Origin: Brachionus plicatilis
Lineage: Eukaryota; Rotifera; Eurotatoria; Ploima; Brachionidae
Reading direction: 5' to 3'
NCBI GenBank assembly: GCA_010279815.1
Contig: QEOQ01000070.1
Span: 478,473-542,472 of the forward strand
Length of the DNA stretch: 64,000 nt
Every line of letters starts with the position of its first letter. Position 1 is the first letter of the stretch. The translations under genes and the position numbers were made by a program. Of the stretch, positions 1 through 10,130 are shown in pieces. The notes under the pieces are model-generated. The model was not told the origin of the DNA. It did no database searches and saw only the letters and a program-made list of their open reading frames with translations.

Positions 1-366
1 AAGTAAATTTTTTGTAGTTATTCCTCGAAATTTTAAAAATTTTAATAAAATAAAACAAGCGAAACGCAATCTAATTTGAAAGCCTGTGAAAAATCAAAAA
101 AAAAAACTGACCATTAAAAAGATAAAATTTGAATCAAAAGAGCAGAATTGATGTCATAGTAAAATTTGATAATACGTAAATTTTAAAAGTTACGGATACT
201 TACGAAAAAAAAAAATAAAAAAATATTTTTCAAATTTTCAATTTTTACTAGTGAAATTTGTAAATTTACGTTTGATTCAGTAAATATTTTTAATTACTAT
301 TATCTTTAGTATAAAATTAAAACTAAGTCAGTAAAATTTGAAAAATAAATTAAAAAAAAATTAAAA
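1..366. other. AT-rich non-coding stretch
   Basis: Homopolymer-rich AT sequence with no reading frame, repeat structure or RNA gene that I can support. Confidence 0.6.
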
Positions 367-688
367 ATGAATTTGAAGAAAATTAAAACAATATTTATGG
401 TCATTTTGTTTTCGATGGTAACTGATGTTGATGTGGATCAAGCGGCAATTGAGGTCGAAAATAATAAAGTATATTTACTTGATACCATTGACACCACGGA
501 GAGATAGAATGGAGGGGATGCGTGGACGCTTAATTCTTCATGAGAGAATTGAAGCTAGAAGAAGATTACATTTATTTAAAAAACCCATAAAGAAAAGAAC
601 GACTAACTCTTCTCTTCTAACTCGAGTTAGAACTTCTGTTTCATTGTTGGTCACAATGGTAGATGTTTACAGAACAGATTTTAATTAA
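367..688 (+). CDS. possible small secreted protein, frameshifted
   Basis: An ATG at 367 opens a 46-codon frame (stop 505-507) whose first ~20 residues look like a signal peptide: basic MNLKKIK, then a hydrophobic run ending near VTDVD. The following acidic part is cut by TAG. From about 508 the +1 frame stays open to the stop at 686-688 and encodes a very basic segment (EGMRGRLILHERIEARRR) ending VDVYRTDFN. Read together with a one-base shift near 500-510 this would be a secreted preprotein of ~105 residues with several dibasic sites, as in neuropeptide-like precursors. It could equally be two unrelated chance frames. I recognise no family. No good splice pair fits in the junction. Confidence 0.3.
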
Positions 689-1026
689 GTTAAAAAGATT
701 TATTGTCCTCAAATCTTTAATATTCTTTTTATTACCATTCAAATTTTATCAGACTCAATCAAATCAAGTTTTTAGACTTATTTATTTTCAATACCCCAAT
801 ATTGAGTAAAATTAATCAAAATTAAATTTTTTTACCTCATAACATGAACAATGGCAAAAATAAGTGAAAAAATAAAATAGAAAAGTATTTGAGTTGAAAA
901 TTCTTAAGCCATTTTTAAAACCATAAAAATAAATTCAATAGGCTTAAATTATTAAAAAAAGAGAGAAATGAAAATAAGGCTTAATTATTTTATAAATAAA
1001 AAAAAAAGGTAAAATAATTAATTTTT
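689..1026. other. AT-rich intergenic stretch
   Basis: No coding frame or structured repeat seen; it holds the 3' flanks of the two convergent small genes. Confidence 0.5.
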
Positions 1027-1032
1027 TTTATT
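1027..1032 (-). terminator. polyadenylation signal of the 109-aa secreted protein gene
   Basis: TTTATT on the plus strand reads AATAAA on the minus strand, 44 nt past the stop codon of the minus-strand gene at 1076-1405. Confidence 0.5.
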
Positions 1033-1075
1033 TATAATAATAAATTATATAATAGATAAACAAATAAACAAAAAT

Positions 1076-1405
1076 TTAACCCTGGACTAAAGCAGTCAAT
1101 TGACCAATAGCTTGAACAACTAATGGCAAGGCATCAGTGGCATGGTTTTGCAAATCAGCGACCAATTGTTGAAAGACGACTGTAGCTTGTTGCCAGATTT
1201 GTTGACCAGCGAACAACAATTGAGTAGCAATTTGTTTAATTTGGTTCCAGTAGTCAGTTCCCAAAGCTTGGATAGTGTCAATGACTTGACCTAAGCCCAA
1301 TGAGTTCAAGGCAAAGTCGACCAAATCTTTTGGTTCAGCTTGTTGCTTCACTGGTACTGAAAAGGCAATTGCCAGGCAAGCTATTAATACTATTAATGAT
1401 TTCAT
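1076..1405 (-). CDS. small secreted amphipathic-helix protein, 109 aa
   Basis: Complete intronless frame. Residues 1-16 (MKSLIVLIACLAIAFS) are a classical signal peptide, with likely cleavage before VPVKQQ. The mature ~93 residues have no cysteine and are rich in Gln, Ala, Leu and Val with a helical periodicity (QQIWQQATVVFQQLV), so an amphipathic, apolipoprotein-like helical protein is plausible. Codon use is clearly biased (TTG, CAA, GCC) against an AT background, which supports a real and probably well expressed gene. A TATAAATA box lies ~41 nt upstream of the ATG and an AATAAA 44 nt after the stop. I recognise no named family; lipid binding is a guess from helix pattern only. Confidence 0.8.
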   Translation of the reverse strand: MKSLIVLIACLAIAFSVPVKQQAEPKDLVDFALNSLGLGQVIDTIQALGTDYWNQIKQIATQLLFAGQQIWQQATVVFQQLVADLQNHATDALPLVVQAIGQLTALVQG

Positions 1406-1445
1406 TTTTAGTTTTTTTCGTATTTTAAATTTTTATTTTTTATTT

Positions 1446-1453
1446 TATTTATA
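1446..1453 (-). promoter_or_regulatory. TATA-box candidate
   Basis: TATAAATA on the minus strand, ~41 nt upstream of the ATG at 1405. In such AT-rich sequence this could be chance. Confidence 0.35.
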
Positions 1454-2153
1454 TCTATAATTTTTTTTGGGAATTCTCAATATGCTTATCGTTTTTATTT
1501 TTAAATGTCGCCTCCAGTTACCCACGATTCTTTATTTTTTTTATTATCTTAGAATTTCATTTTTTACTTCGATTTGGATTTTTATTGAAAATTATTCATT
1601 TTAATTTTTTAGTTCTTTAATTACTTAATGAACTCATTATTTTTAATATATATTTTTTTTTGAAATTGTTTTTTTTTTTCTTATTTTTTTATGTTTTTGT
1701 TATATTTTTTTTAAACATTAAATCTTTTTAAATAACAAAAGTAAAAAAATTCTATTTGATTTGAATACTCTTTTATTTTAAATATTAATCAAATATCATA
1801 TTACTCTTACTTTAGTCTTTCACCCTTAAATTAATAATGATAATTGATTGTTTTTATTTATCTAATGCAAATTGTTTTAATTTAAATTGTTTTAAAAAAG
1901 TTAGCTTTCATGAGTACCCAACTTTCTCAATTTTTGATCAAATTCGAAGTTTAATTCACCAAAATAAAGCTAATCTCCTAAATTTTTTAAATCTTTTAAC
2001 AGACTGAAAAAAAATTTAGTTTAAACAAAGTTATGGTGATCTTAAAGTTATGGGTTCTTTCAAAAATTAAACTTTTTAAAGGACCTAGCTCATTCAATTT
2101 ATGTCCATATTGAATGAAAGTGGTACCAAATTGAAGCTTACATCTAACTGAGT
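1454..2153. other. AT-rich intergenic stretch
   Basis: Poly-T and AT-rich sequence. A 60-codon open frame at 1996-2178 has no coding character. Nothing else is supported. Confidence 0.5.
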
Positions 2154-2384
2154 GGCTCCATAACAAAATAGCATACACACATAAATTACCTTACTAAATA
2201 GCATAAATTATAACTCTATTACAAAATAGCAATCACGCATTACGAAATAGCTATACACTTTTACGAAATAGCAACACTTTTTAAAATTAACATAACATGT
2301 CAAAATAGCACACGTATGCTAATATGTAATAAAAATCTTTCAAAATAGCTTAAAAAACAGCACACGTGTGATAATTTGACAATT

Positions 2385-3145
2385 ATTATTATTTATTATT
2401 TATTTATTTGTATATCTGTATCGAGCTAAGGCTCCTTCAGATAAAAAAAAAAAAAAAAAAATCAAAATAAAATAAAGTTAAAATAAGTTAAAATAGAAGA
2501 AAATTAAAATTAGATATTTTGAAATAGAGAATAACAGGATACATATTTGAGAATTGATCCTACTAAGGATTTGTATAGATTTCCTAGTGTTTTTGGTTTA
2601 AGGCCCCATTTTTTATTCGATAGATATTTAATAATATTTAGTCTTGGGTTACAGCGTGTTTTTAACTCGTCCACCATTAAACTAAATCTGAGATTTCCTT
2701 TCTTTTTAAAAAGCCAAGTCATCTGCAAAAAGAAGAGAGTATTGGCTATTAGTCTTATTTCTTTTGGCTATCGGTTTTTTAATACCTCAAATTTATTAAA
2801 ATTTACCTCAAATTTATTAAAATTTACCTCAAATTTAATAAAAGACTATTTTTTTATTAAAAAAGTAGCAAAATATAAAAAAGTATTCAAATAAAAAAAA
2901 ATTACATCAATTTAAAAAAAAAGAAAGCAATTTCATTATAAAACNACTTTTCAACTGACATTTTCATTTTCCATTTGAATAGCCATTTTTCAATTTCTTT
3001 TAAGTACTTATTAATTAAAATTTCGAGATTTCCTTTCTTTTTAAAAATAAAAAAGGTAGCCAAGTCATCTGCAAAAAGAAGAGAGTATTGGCTATTAGTC
3101 TTATTTCTTTTAGGTATGTCATTAATGAAAATACGATATAAAAAG
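2385..3145 (-). pseudogene. LINE (non-LTR retrotransposon) remnant, reverse transcriptase
   Basis: On the minus strand around 3130-3040 I read IFINDIPKRN followed by YSLLFADDL, the FADD catalytic block of a LINE reverse transcriptase. At 2728-2510 a frame reads RLNIIKYLSNKKWGLK and YKSLVGSILKY, the thumb region that follows in intact copies. A ~75-bp piece around the FADD motif occurs twice (about 2690-2765 and 3025-3112), so the remnant is internally duplicated and scrambled. The 3' end is a short hairpin (GAGCTAAGGCTC, ~2424) followed by an ATTT-type simple tail (2385-2410). Confidence 0.75.
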
Positions 3146-3182
3146 CGATCTAGAGATTGGTGTGAGTGATGTTGAAGGCTTT

Positions 3183-3240
3183 ACTTATTTATTTATTTAT
3201 TGAATTGAATTAACCTCCTTTAAGGAGAAGTAAAAGAAAA
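3183..3240 (-). repeat. LINE 3' end: hairpin plus simple tail
   Basis: CTCCTTTAAGGAG (a six-base-pair hairpin) is followed on the minus strand by an AAAT-repeat tail. It matches the layout of the 3' end of the LINE at 15064. The body upstream on the minus strand (3241-3660) is too decayed to assign. Confidence 0.45.
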
Positions 3241-4004
3241 TAAAGATAAAAAATTTTTTTTTGTGTTTTTGTGTTTTTTTTAAAAAATGAAAAATTATTA
3301 CCTAAAAATAAAATTACAAAAATAAAAAAGGAATGTTAGTTCGAAGATAGAAAAAGGCATGAAAGTTAGAAAGCAAGATAATTTGGACCAAAATTCATGA
3401 ATTTCTTTTATTTTGAATTAGCTCATTTAGGAGAGTTCTGTAATGTTTTAATTTTAAATTGCAAAGACATAACCAAATTGAATCAGATATACCATCATTA
3501 GAAATCAGATTAATCTTAAGATTTTGTTTAAGTTGGTTTATATTTACTGAAATTTTTGAGGTTTCAGTTTTAAAGTACTTGGAAATAAGTACTAAGTCGG
3601 AGGAAAAAGATTTATTAGAGGTTATAAAATTTACTTTATTATAAAATTTGCGAACATTTATCTTTCAAATCTAAATAAATAATTAGTTTATATAAACGTT
3701 AATTGATTTCTGACACTTAATAAAAACGCTTTTTTGTTTTTATTTTTCTTTAAAAAACTAATTTTTGATTGGCTATTTCGTTATGAGCTCTTACACAATA
3801 GCATGTGTTTTTACTTTTTGCTATTTTTTTTAACCGAAGAAAAGTAATTTTTAATTGGCTATTTCGTAATGTGCTATTTCGTTATATGCTATTATGTAAA
3901 GACCCCATAAAAAATATATGTAAATATCCGTTTTAAATGTTAATTAGACTTTAATTTTTATAAACTGTTTAATAAATAAACTAATTGTATCATTTTTCTA
4001 ATTA

Positions 4005-4125
4005 ACTGATTTTTAACTGATAACTGATACCCATTAACTGAGACTGATACTGAACTGATGCTCGAAAAACTGATACTGACTGAAAACTGATTTTTTTATA
4101 ACTGATCCCAACTCTGATTTTTGGA
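4005..4125. repeat. cluster of AACTGAT motifs
   Basis: About ten irregularly spaced copies of AACTGAT or AACTGATAC lie in 120 bp. This resembles the subterminal motif clusters of the other elements here, but I found no inverted partner. Confidence 0.45.
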
Positions 4126-4339
4126 CTATTAATTCAATCAAAAACGTTTTCAGAAGTTTAACCACTATCGTCTGCTTTATATGTTTTTTTTAAACATCTA
4201 TCTTTAAAATTTTGAATTAAAATACGCCTTGTGTTTAATTCAAAAATAAGTAAAACTATTTAGCCTTACGTTACTTTTTTAAATTTTAAATTATAGAATA
4301 GATACAGCCAATACAAATTGCTAAAAAACTGAATGTATG

Positions 4340-4770
4340 CGTCGAGAAACATTATCGAGAAAAAGCAATGACTGAAATTACTACTTCTCAAGAAACTTTG
4401 AATGTAGTAAAAACAGCACTCAGTAAACATGTAAACCCTGTACCGTGTGATTTATGTGGAAAATTAATGAAAAACATCAAGGGTGTAAATTGCATATGGC
4501 AAAAAAAACATAAAAACTTATAATAAAAGAGTTAGAATTTATCTTTTTTTTTTCATTTGAATTTAAAATTAAACTTTTCTAAAATTATTGTTCACAAAAA
4601 ATAAAAACTGGTCACGAAAAATTTTTCTAATTTTTTTATTTATCTATTTTGGTCACCAAATATGTGACCAGAGATTATGTGAACAAAATGTTCACATTTT
4701 GGACTTGATACTCATGGTCACATTTTTTTGTGAACAATTGTTCGCATTTTCCACTAGACCCGAATTTTCT
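4340..4770 (+). mobile_element. small element with C2H2 mini-ORF, copy 1
   Basis: This stretch is homologous along its length to 45215-45610. Both copies start with a short zinc-finger frame and end in a region of palindromic GTGAACA and GTGACC motifs (for example GTGAACAAAATGTTCAC near 4679), finishing near ACCC. Only two diverged copies are visible, so the exact ends are unknown. Confidence 0.55.
4378..4523 (+). pseudogene. C2H2 zinc-finger mini-ORF, frameshifted copy
   Basis: ATG at 4378 starts MTEITTSQETLNVVKTALSK, then VPCDLCGKLMKNIKGV, then after a one-base frameshift in an A-run LHMAKKHKNL and stop. The reconstructed spacing is C-x2-C-x12-H-x4-H, a single C2H2 finger. The paralogous copy at 45232 shares ETLNVVK, ALS, NPVPC and KNIKGVKL but is broken by a stop at a different place. 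The ancestral product was therefore probably a ~50-residue protein. Conserved residues on both sides of independent lesions argue for a once-functional ORF. Function unknown. Confidence 0.55.
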
Positions 4771-4795
4771 GCTCGGTTATAGTAATTTAAATTAG

Positions 4796-5540
4796 ATTCC
4801 AGTGCTCTTTCATTCAAAGTTTTTATATTGTATTTACGACTGGCAAAGTGTAACATGCATGATGGAGTATCGAACTGAAAATTCAGAATTGTTCTTATGG
4901 ATGAATCACTTGGGCTTTTCTTAGTCTGATTTCAGGCAAACAAGGAAACGCAAAGAAAGAGTAGTCAAAAATTGATCCAATTAGAAGGCTATAAATGTTA
5001 AAAAGAATTTTAGTATCTAATTTCCAATATTTACTTGAAAGTATTTTCAAGATATTTAATCTGTTTTGACATTTTTTAAAGATGTTAGAAAAATGCTTAT
5101 TAAAATTAAGATATTTGTCAAAGGTAACCCCTAAGAATAATGGATTATCTTCTTTCGGGATAAGGTTGTCACTTTTACATTGATTAGATTTGGATAAATA
5201 AAGGTCAAATTTTAAGTTTGTTCTCTTATTTTGAGAAAAAACAATATAATTACATTTATGTGCTAACATATTTAATTTCCAATCACAGAGCCACTTTTTT
5301 AGTAGTCTTAAATAACGGTTTACGATATTTTCTAAGTTACCGGATTTACCAAAGATGAATGAGGAGGATAGATCATCAGCGTATAAAAGTGAAAAGCTTT
5401 TATTTGACTGATTTTTTTGAGGTATGTCGTTAATAAATATCCTAAATAAAATAGGACTGATTACTGCTCCTTGTGGAACACCTGCTAAAATAGGTTTTTT
5501 CGAAGATATTAACAAAGACGTTCTTTATATTCTTTTTTTT
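4796..5540 (-). pseudogene. LINE reverse transcriptase fragment
   Basis: The 206-codon frame at 5515-4895 contains AGVPQGAVISPILF, the palm block FINDIPQKN, the catalytic YADDL and the post-catalytic LGVTFDKYLNFNKH, all diagnostic of a jockey/CR1-like non-LTR reverse transcriptase. After LRKAQVIHP the frame breaks, but the next frame continues the same protein (RTILNFQFDTPSCMLHFASR, then KYNIKTLNERALES) down to about 4796. That is a single frameshift near 4897. The N-terminal half of the RT and any endonuclease are missing: 5'-truncated and dead. Confidence 0.85.
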
Positions 5541-5762
5541 ATTTAACAGAAAAATTTTTTTTCAAAGAAAAGTTATAGTCATTCAAAGAAGAATTCACGA
5601 TTTTACCCCCATTAAGGGTTCAACCCTGAATTACTATAAATAAAAAGTGTCAATTTGACACCGCCGGTCCTTAGATGCATAAAAAATATCTGGCTTTTGA
5701 GTGTTAAAGACCACAATGATTACAACTAATCAACTTTTAAAACAAATTTCAACATCAAACAA
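5541..5762. other. intergenic stretch
   Basis: No gene seen. It contains a short palindrome (GTGTCAATTTGACAC, about 5649). A GGTTCAACCC near 5627 recalls a tRNA T-loop but no cloverleaf fits. Confidence 0.4.
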
Positions 5763-5768
5763 TTTATT
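5763..5768 (-). terminator. polyadenylation signal of the unrecognised gene at 5879-7614
   Basis: AATAAA on the minus strand, ~110 nt beyond the stop codon at 5879-5881. Confidence 0.45.
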
Positions 5769-5878
5769 AGTAATAAACAAATATATTTAATTTAAGAAAA
5801 AAAAAAAGCCAAAAATTAATTAAAGATAATTAATTATCTCACATGGTTTTAAATTTAACTTGGTCAACAAACACCACT

Positions 5879-7614
5879 CTAAACCTTAGACGTTTTAGGT
5901 CTAAGCGCCGTCTTTTTACTACCAGCACACTCTTTTTTATTCTTTTTGACATTTACTTTAGAAAAAGGACAACAAACTTGATCGCTGGCATAATCACCAT
6001 TTGTCTTGATCACATCGAACATTTCCTCATGCTCCAAAGCAAGATACTTTTTTTTCCTAGGCAAACTGCACTCCATGCTAGCCGAGCTCTTGCTCTCCAA
6101 ATGTTTAGCTTCGCCTCTCTGCGCACTTTTCTCGGCCGGTCTGGCCTCCAGCCTCTGGGCAGTCAACAGCACCTTGGCTCTCTGTGTCTCCAATTTTCTC
6201 TGACTCACCGGCACATGCTCCACCGAAATCGATGTTCGCCTCTGAGACCGAAAGCTCTTGCCCGGCAAAATGTTCATCTTTCTCATCTGCTCTTCCTTGT
6301 TGACGCGCACACTCGCGCCCAACTCCTTGTAGTCCTCGTCCTCTTTGCTCCTCTTGTCAATGTCGAACTCGTCGCTGTAGTTGTTCACCACTTTGCTTCT
6401 GGTCGCCTTTTTGCCAGCCTCTGTTAGCGCCACATTCTTGGCCGAAGTGCACCGACTGGCCGAGTTGAACGTGTGGCCCATGTACTTGGAATCAGTGGAC
6501 ATGTTTGATTTTTCCCTCACTGTCACTCTGCTCTTGTCCTCGCTCTTGATACTGGGCAGCTTTTTGCAGCTGTTGCACTTTGGCTTGGCGCCGCGCTGCG
6601 CCTTCTTTTTCTCCAGCTCGAACTCGAGCTCAAACGGCCATTGTTGGTCGGAGCCGGCCAGGTCGAGCTTGAACGGCTCGTAGTAGCACTCGTAGTCAGA
6701 CCTGGCCACGTCTGTGTAGTAGTAGTAGTTGGCGGCGTCCAGGCGCTCATTCAGCTCGTCGTCAACAGTGTCATAGATGTCCTCGTGGTCCATCTGGCCG
6801 CCTTGCTTCATGGGTATCAAATTGACAATCTTGGGTCTGAACTCTTTGGTCTCGGGCGGCTCGCTGGCCGAGATCAGGCCTGTGGACGGCCGGGACTTGA
6901 GCGACGAGCTGCTGTTCATGTTGCGCTTTATTTTGCTCTTTCTGCTCTCGGATCTGATGGTCGCCTCCACATACTTTTTTTTGGTCAGCATCCGCTTCAG
7001 AATCAAGTACATGTCGAGGATTTTTTGGCTCGATTGGGAACGTTGGTTGGCCAAGAACTGGGCAGACGGCAGCTGCTTTTTGATGAAGTGGTCTGCGGTG
7101 ACAGTGCCGTCGTAGCGGTCCAGAACTTTGCGAAAGTCGTCCACAATTATTTCTGTGTACTCGTACTCGAAGTCGTCAGTGGAAGACTTGTCGAAGTACG
7201 CGGCGCCAAATTGGTCAGGGCTGGCTTGCTGCAAAGTTTGGCTCGCCGGCGCGTCCACTTGGTCCTGGTCGACAAAGCTCAATGATCTCATTTGGTTGCA
7301 GATTTTTAGAACGTAATTTTTGTTCATGCTCGGCTTCTGGACGCCGAATGGCCTGAGGAAGCGTGCTTCCAGGTCGTCGATGTCCGTGTCGTCGGAGCTG
7401 TAGCTGGACGAGTCAGACTGGTTGTTGAGGTCCCGGTTGGACACGCATCTGGACAGCAGTTCACTGGTTATCTGGTCTATGTGAGTGGAAAAGTATTGGT
7501 CGGCTTTGGCCGTAGGCATCGCTTTTGCGCTGCTCCGCTCTTGGTCCAAGCGTTCTGTTCGGTAGCCGTTGGTGATCAATTTGGAAAGTTCTGAGTTGGA
7601 CAGGCTTTTTTCGT
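5879..7614 (-). CDS. unrecognised intracellular protein, large last exon (~577 aa)
   Basis: One long exon, markedly GC-richer than its surroundings, with strongly coding codon use. It starts after a pyrimidine-rich acceptor TTTTTCTAG, with AG at 7616-7615. The first residues are DEKSLSNSELSKL, in phase with a missing upstream exon; the first in-frame ATG is at 7531. The protein is hydrophilic and mostly disordered: an acidic Ser/Asp run (SDSSSYSSDDTDIDD), a YYYY run, a CNSCKK pair, and a Lys/Arg-rich C-terminus ending RPKTSKV. No membrane segment, signal peptide or known domain is visible. A donor-like GTAAGT at 7674-7669 would give a 59-nt intron, but the sequence beyond is a transposon end, so the true upstream exon is unresolved. 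Confidence 0.75.
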
Positions 7615-7673
7615 CTAGAAAAAGAGCAGATTTTAAAAGTTAAAAAAAATGTCAATATTTAAAAAAAAACTTA

Positions 7674-8197
7674 CAGTGGTGATTTGATGACAGTATTTTA
7701 CGAAAAATTACGTAAAATACCGTAAATTAACCAAATTTTACCACATTTTACGTAAATTAACGTAAAATCCCTAAAAGTGAAAAAGAGGTATTTTACGAAA
7801 AATAACCTAAATTTTCAGGATTTTCAGATAATATTGGTAAAATTTGGTAAAATTCAAAAATTTTGAAAAAATGTCTTTTTTTTCCAAAAATCGAAAATTT
7901 AAGAAAGTTTTTTTTTATAATAATTTAAAAATAACTACTTTTTTAACCAATTTATGAAAAAAAAAACTTTCTTAAATTTTCGATTTTTGGAAAAAAAAGA
8001 CATTTTTTCAAAAATTTTAAATTTTACCAAACTTTACCAAAATTGTCTCAGAATCCTGAAAATTTAGGTAATTTTTCGTCGTACCTCTTTTTCACTTTTA
8101 GGGATTTTAAGTTAATTTACGTAATATGTGGTAAAATTTGGTTAATTTACGGTATTTTACGTAATTTTTCGTAAAATACTGCTATCAATCACCACTG
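7674..8197. mobile_element. Tc1/mariner-type MITE, 524 bp hairpin
   Basis: The two halves are inverted repeats of ~240 bp around a ~40-bp loop. The ends are CAGTGGTGATT and AATCACCACTG, flanked by TA on both sides (7672-7673 and 8198-8199), the target duplication of Tc1/mariner elements. It has no coding capacity. Related ends and the internal GTAAATTTACGTAAA-like motif recur at 36074, 39240-39372 and 39929. Both termini with the flanking TA read CTGTAAG outward, a good splice-donor sequence. Confidence 0.85.
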
Positions 8198-9214
8198 TAA
8201 GTAAATTTATTTTTATTTTTTTGATTAAATTTTTATTTATCAATTAATGATTGAACAGTGCTGCTGTAACCTGGCTTCTCTGAATAAAAAGAACGCTCAA
8301 AGAACTAATTTCAAACAAATTGTTTATTCGTAGATTTGCTATTCTATTAATTGATTTATTAGTGTTGTTATATAAGGGTCCTACTAAAATTTTCTGACCC
8401 CCGTTTTTTCGACAAAGCAAAAATATTTTTAAAAGTTTAATATATCATTTAGTTTGAATTTTTCTCTATTTTTTAAAAATTAAACTGGTTTTTCTCCAGA
8501 ATCTTTATTTTTTGTTGAAATTGAATATTTTTATATTTTTAAAAACCTGACCCCCTACTGACCCCATTTTCTTTGAAAAGAATTTAATGAGCTTTCTAAA
8601 AATGTGCTTAGTTTTTCTCCAGGAATTATAATTTTTGAGATATTTTGATTAAAAAGACCTTAGTTATTTTGAAATCGGATTTAAAAATTTTAATACGATA
8701 TACCATTCGATCAAGAATTTTCTAAGCTTAAATATCAATTTTAATAGAGTTTAAAATTATATTTTTATTTAGATTTTTTTATAAAATTTCTTAACTATTT
8801 TTGAACATGAAAATAAAATTTATGAATAATTACAAAATAATGATTAATAAAAATAAACTTTAAAAATAATTTAAAAAAATATTTTTTGATGGTATACATT
8901 CTACAGAAAATTGCAGAGTTTTTGCAGAGTTTGAAATTCTTTTGTACAAATTTGTACAATATTGTACTCTTTACATAACCATTTTTGCACAATTAGAAAA
9001 AAAATTATAAAGTTTTTACATTTTGTTCTTTAATTTTTGCACTAAAATGTCACATAGCCAAAACAAAGCTTTACAGTTAAATTTCTTTTGTTAAAATAAT
9101 AAAAAAAAATATTTGACAAATTTTTTGATCAACTTGAATTATAAGAACTTTTTTGACTTCTCAAATTTACAAAATATACCTTAAAATAAATAAAATTTTT
9201 CACACAATTCCCTC
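8198..9214. other. intergenic stretch
   Basis: AT-rich, no coding frame with protein character. A 65-codon frame at 8795-8992 is low complexity. No clear repeat family recognised. Confidence 0.4.
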
Positions 9215-9667
9215 ACACAATACATGAATATGAATATGAATATGAAGGAGAGACTACAATCTGATATTAGAATCAGATGAAGAAGAATAATCAATGGGTT
9301 ATTCGACTATAGAAGTATCATTAGCCGCCAATTGCTGAGATCTGAATTTGTCAAACTTGTCTTTAAATGGATTTGTTGATTTTGCAGAAACTAGAGTGTC
9401 CGGTAGCTCGTTCCATAACGAAGCTACTCTGTTCGTGAAGAAGTTTTCTCTAGGTTTTAACAAGCAGAGTTGCTTCCTGAGTCTTGGTTTTTTACGTAGA
9501 TATATAGATGAGTGATTGATTTTAGGAGTTTGGCTTGAATCTGCAAAGGCATGCAGGTGAACAGTGCTCTGTTTACTGACAATTTTGAAAAGTTGGATTG
9601 CATCACCTCTTTTCCTTCTACTTTCAAGCGGAGATAATTGAGATTTCTGAGACCAGGTACAATATTT
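9215..9667 (-). pseudogene. LINE reverse-transcriptase C-terminal fragment
   Basis: A 122-codon frame without ATG (9667 down to the stop at 9299-9301) reads LSPLESRRKRGDAIQLFKIV, then RKKPRLRKQLCLLKPRENFF, then TNRVASLWNELPDTLVSAKS. This is the conserved C-terminal end of jockey/CR1-like LINE ORF2 (rRGD.iq.fk and ffTnRv...WNeLP). It is followed on the minus strand by a ~40-bp 3' UTR and a simple tail of ATTCAT units (about 9222-9245). The element is 5'-truncated. Confidence 0.8.
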
Positions 9668-9804
9668 TCAGATAATTTACCTGAAAATAAATTTACTCTT
9701 ATTTTATTTTTGAGATCTTTTGTATCTTTTCTTTACTGTTCAAAGTAAACTTATTTTAAATTGTTTTGGTATCTTTCCAATAAAATTTAGAACCATTAAT
9801 TTTC

Positions 9805-10130
9805 GGCATTGTGAATTTTAGAACAAAGAACAAAAACAAAATTTTAAAATGAAGAACTTTTTGACTATGAGTTAAAAAAAGTGTTCTGTAAAATGTATTA
9901 GCTGGTACAAACTTTGTCCCACACAAATTAAGTATATGAAAAAACTCTGCAATTTAATGAATTTCTAATGTATTTAGTGCTTTGCAGATTTGTTGAGTTT
10001 ATGTAGAGACTTAATTTGTGTGGTACAAAGTTTGTATCAGCTGATACATTTTGCAGAACAATTTTTAAACTCATTGTAAAAAAGTTATTTCATTTAAAAT
10101 TTTCGTTTTTGTTCCAAAATTCACAATTCC
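9805..10130. mobile_element. Mutator-like MITE, 326 bp, 9-bp target duplication
   Basis: Terminal inverted repeats begin GGCATTGTGAATTTT and GGAATTGTGAATTTT; arms of ~125 bp flank a ~75-bp centre. The flanks TTAATTTTC (9796-9804) and TTATTTTTC (10131-10139) differ by one base, consistent with a 9-bp target-site duplication. GG-starting ends and 9 bp suggest a Mutator-like origin. Related to 40735-41102. Confidence 0.7.

Larger units (their letters stand above)
2154..3906. mobile_element. composite element with subterminal ACGAAATAGC repeats
   Basis: The left flank (2160-2350) carries about seven copies of a motif close to ACGAAATAGC. The right flank (3765-3900) carries about six copies in inverted orientation (GCTATTTCGT). 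The outer ends, GGCTCCATAACAAAATAGC and GCTATTATGTAAAGACCCC, are imperfect inverted repeats starting with GG. This organisation, a terminal inverted repeat full of short subterminal repeats, resembles Mutator-like elements such as those at 54356-54896 and 55214-55877. No matching target-site duplication was found. The interior holds LINE debris, so the element is old or was itself invaded. Confidence 0.5.

Noticed and set aside
4588..4782. 64-codon frame in the GTGAACA/GTCACA palindromic region
   Set aside because: Low-complexity translation of repeat motifs.
5843..7316. Several plus-strand open frames of 60-214 codons across 5843-7316
   Set aside because: They are antisense shadows of the GC-rich minus-strand exon 5879-7614; their composition mirrors that gene.
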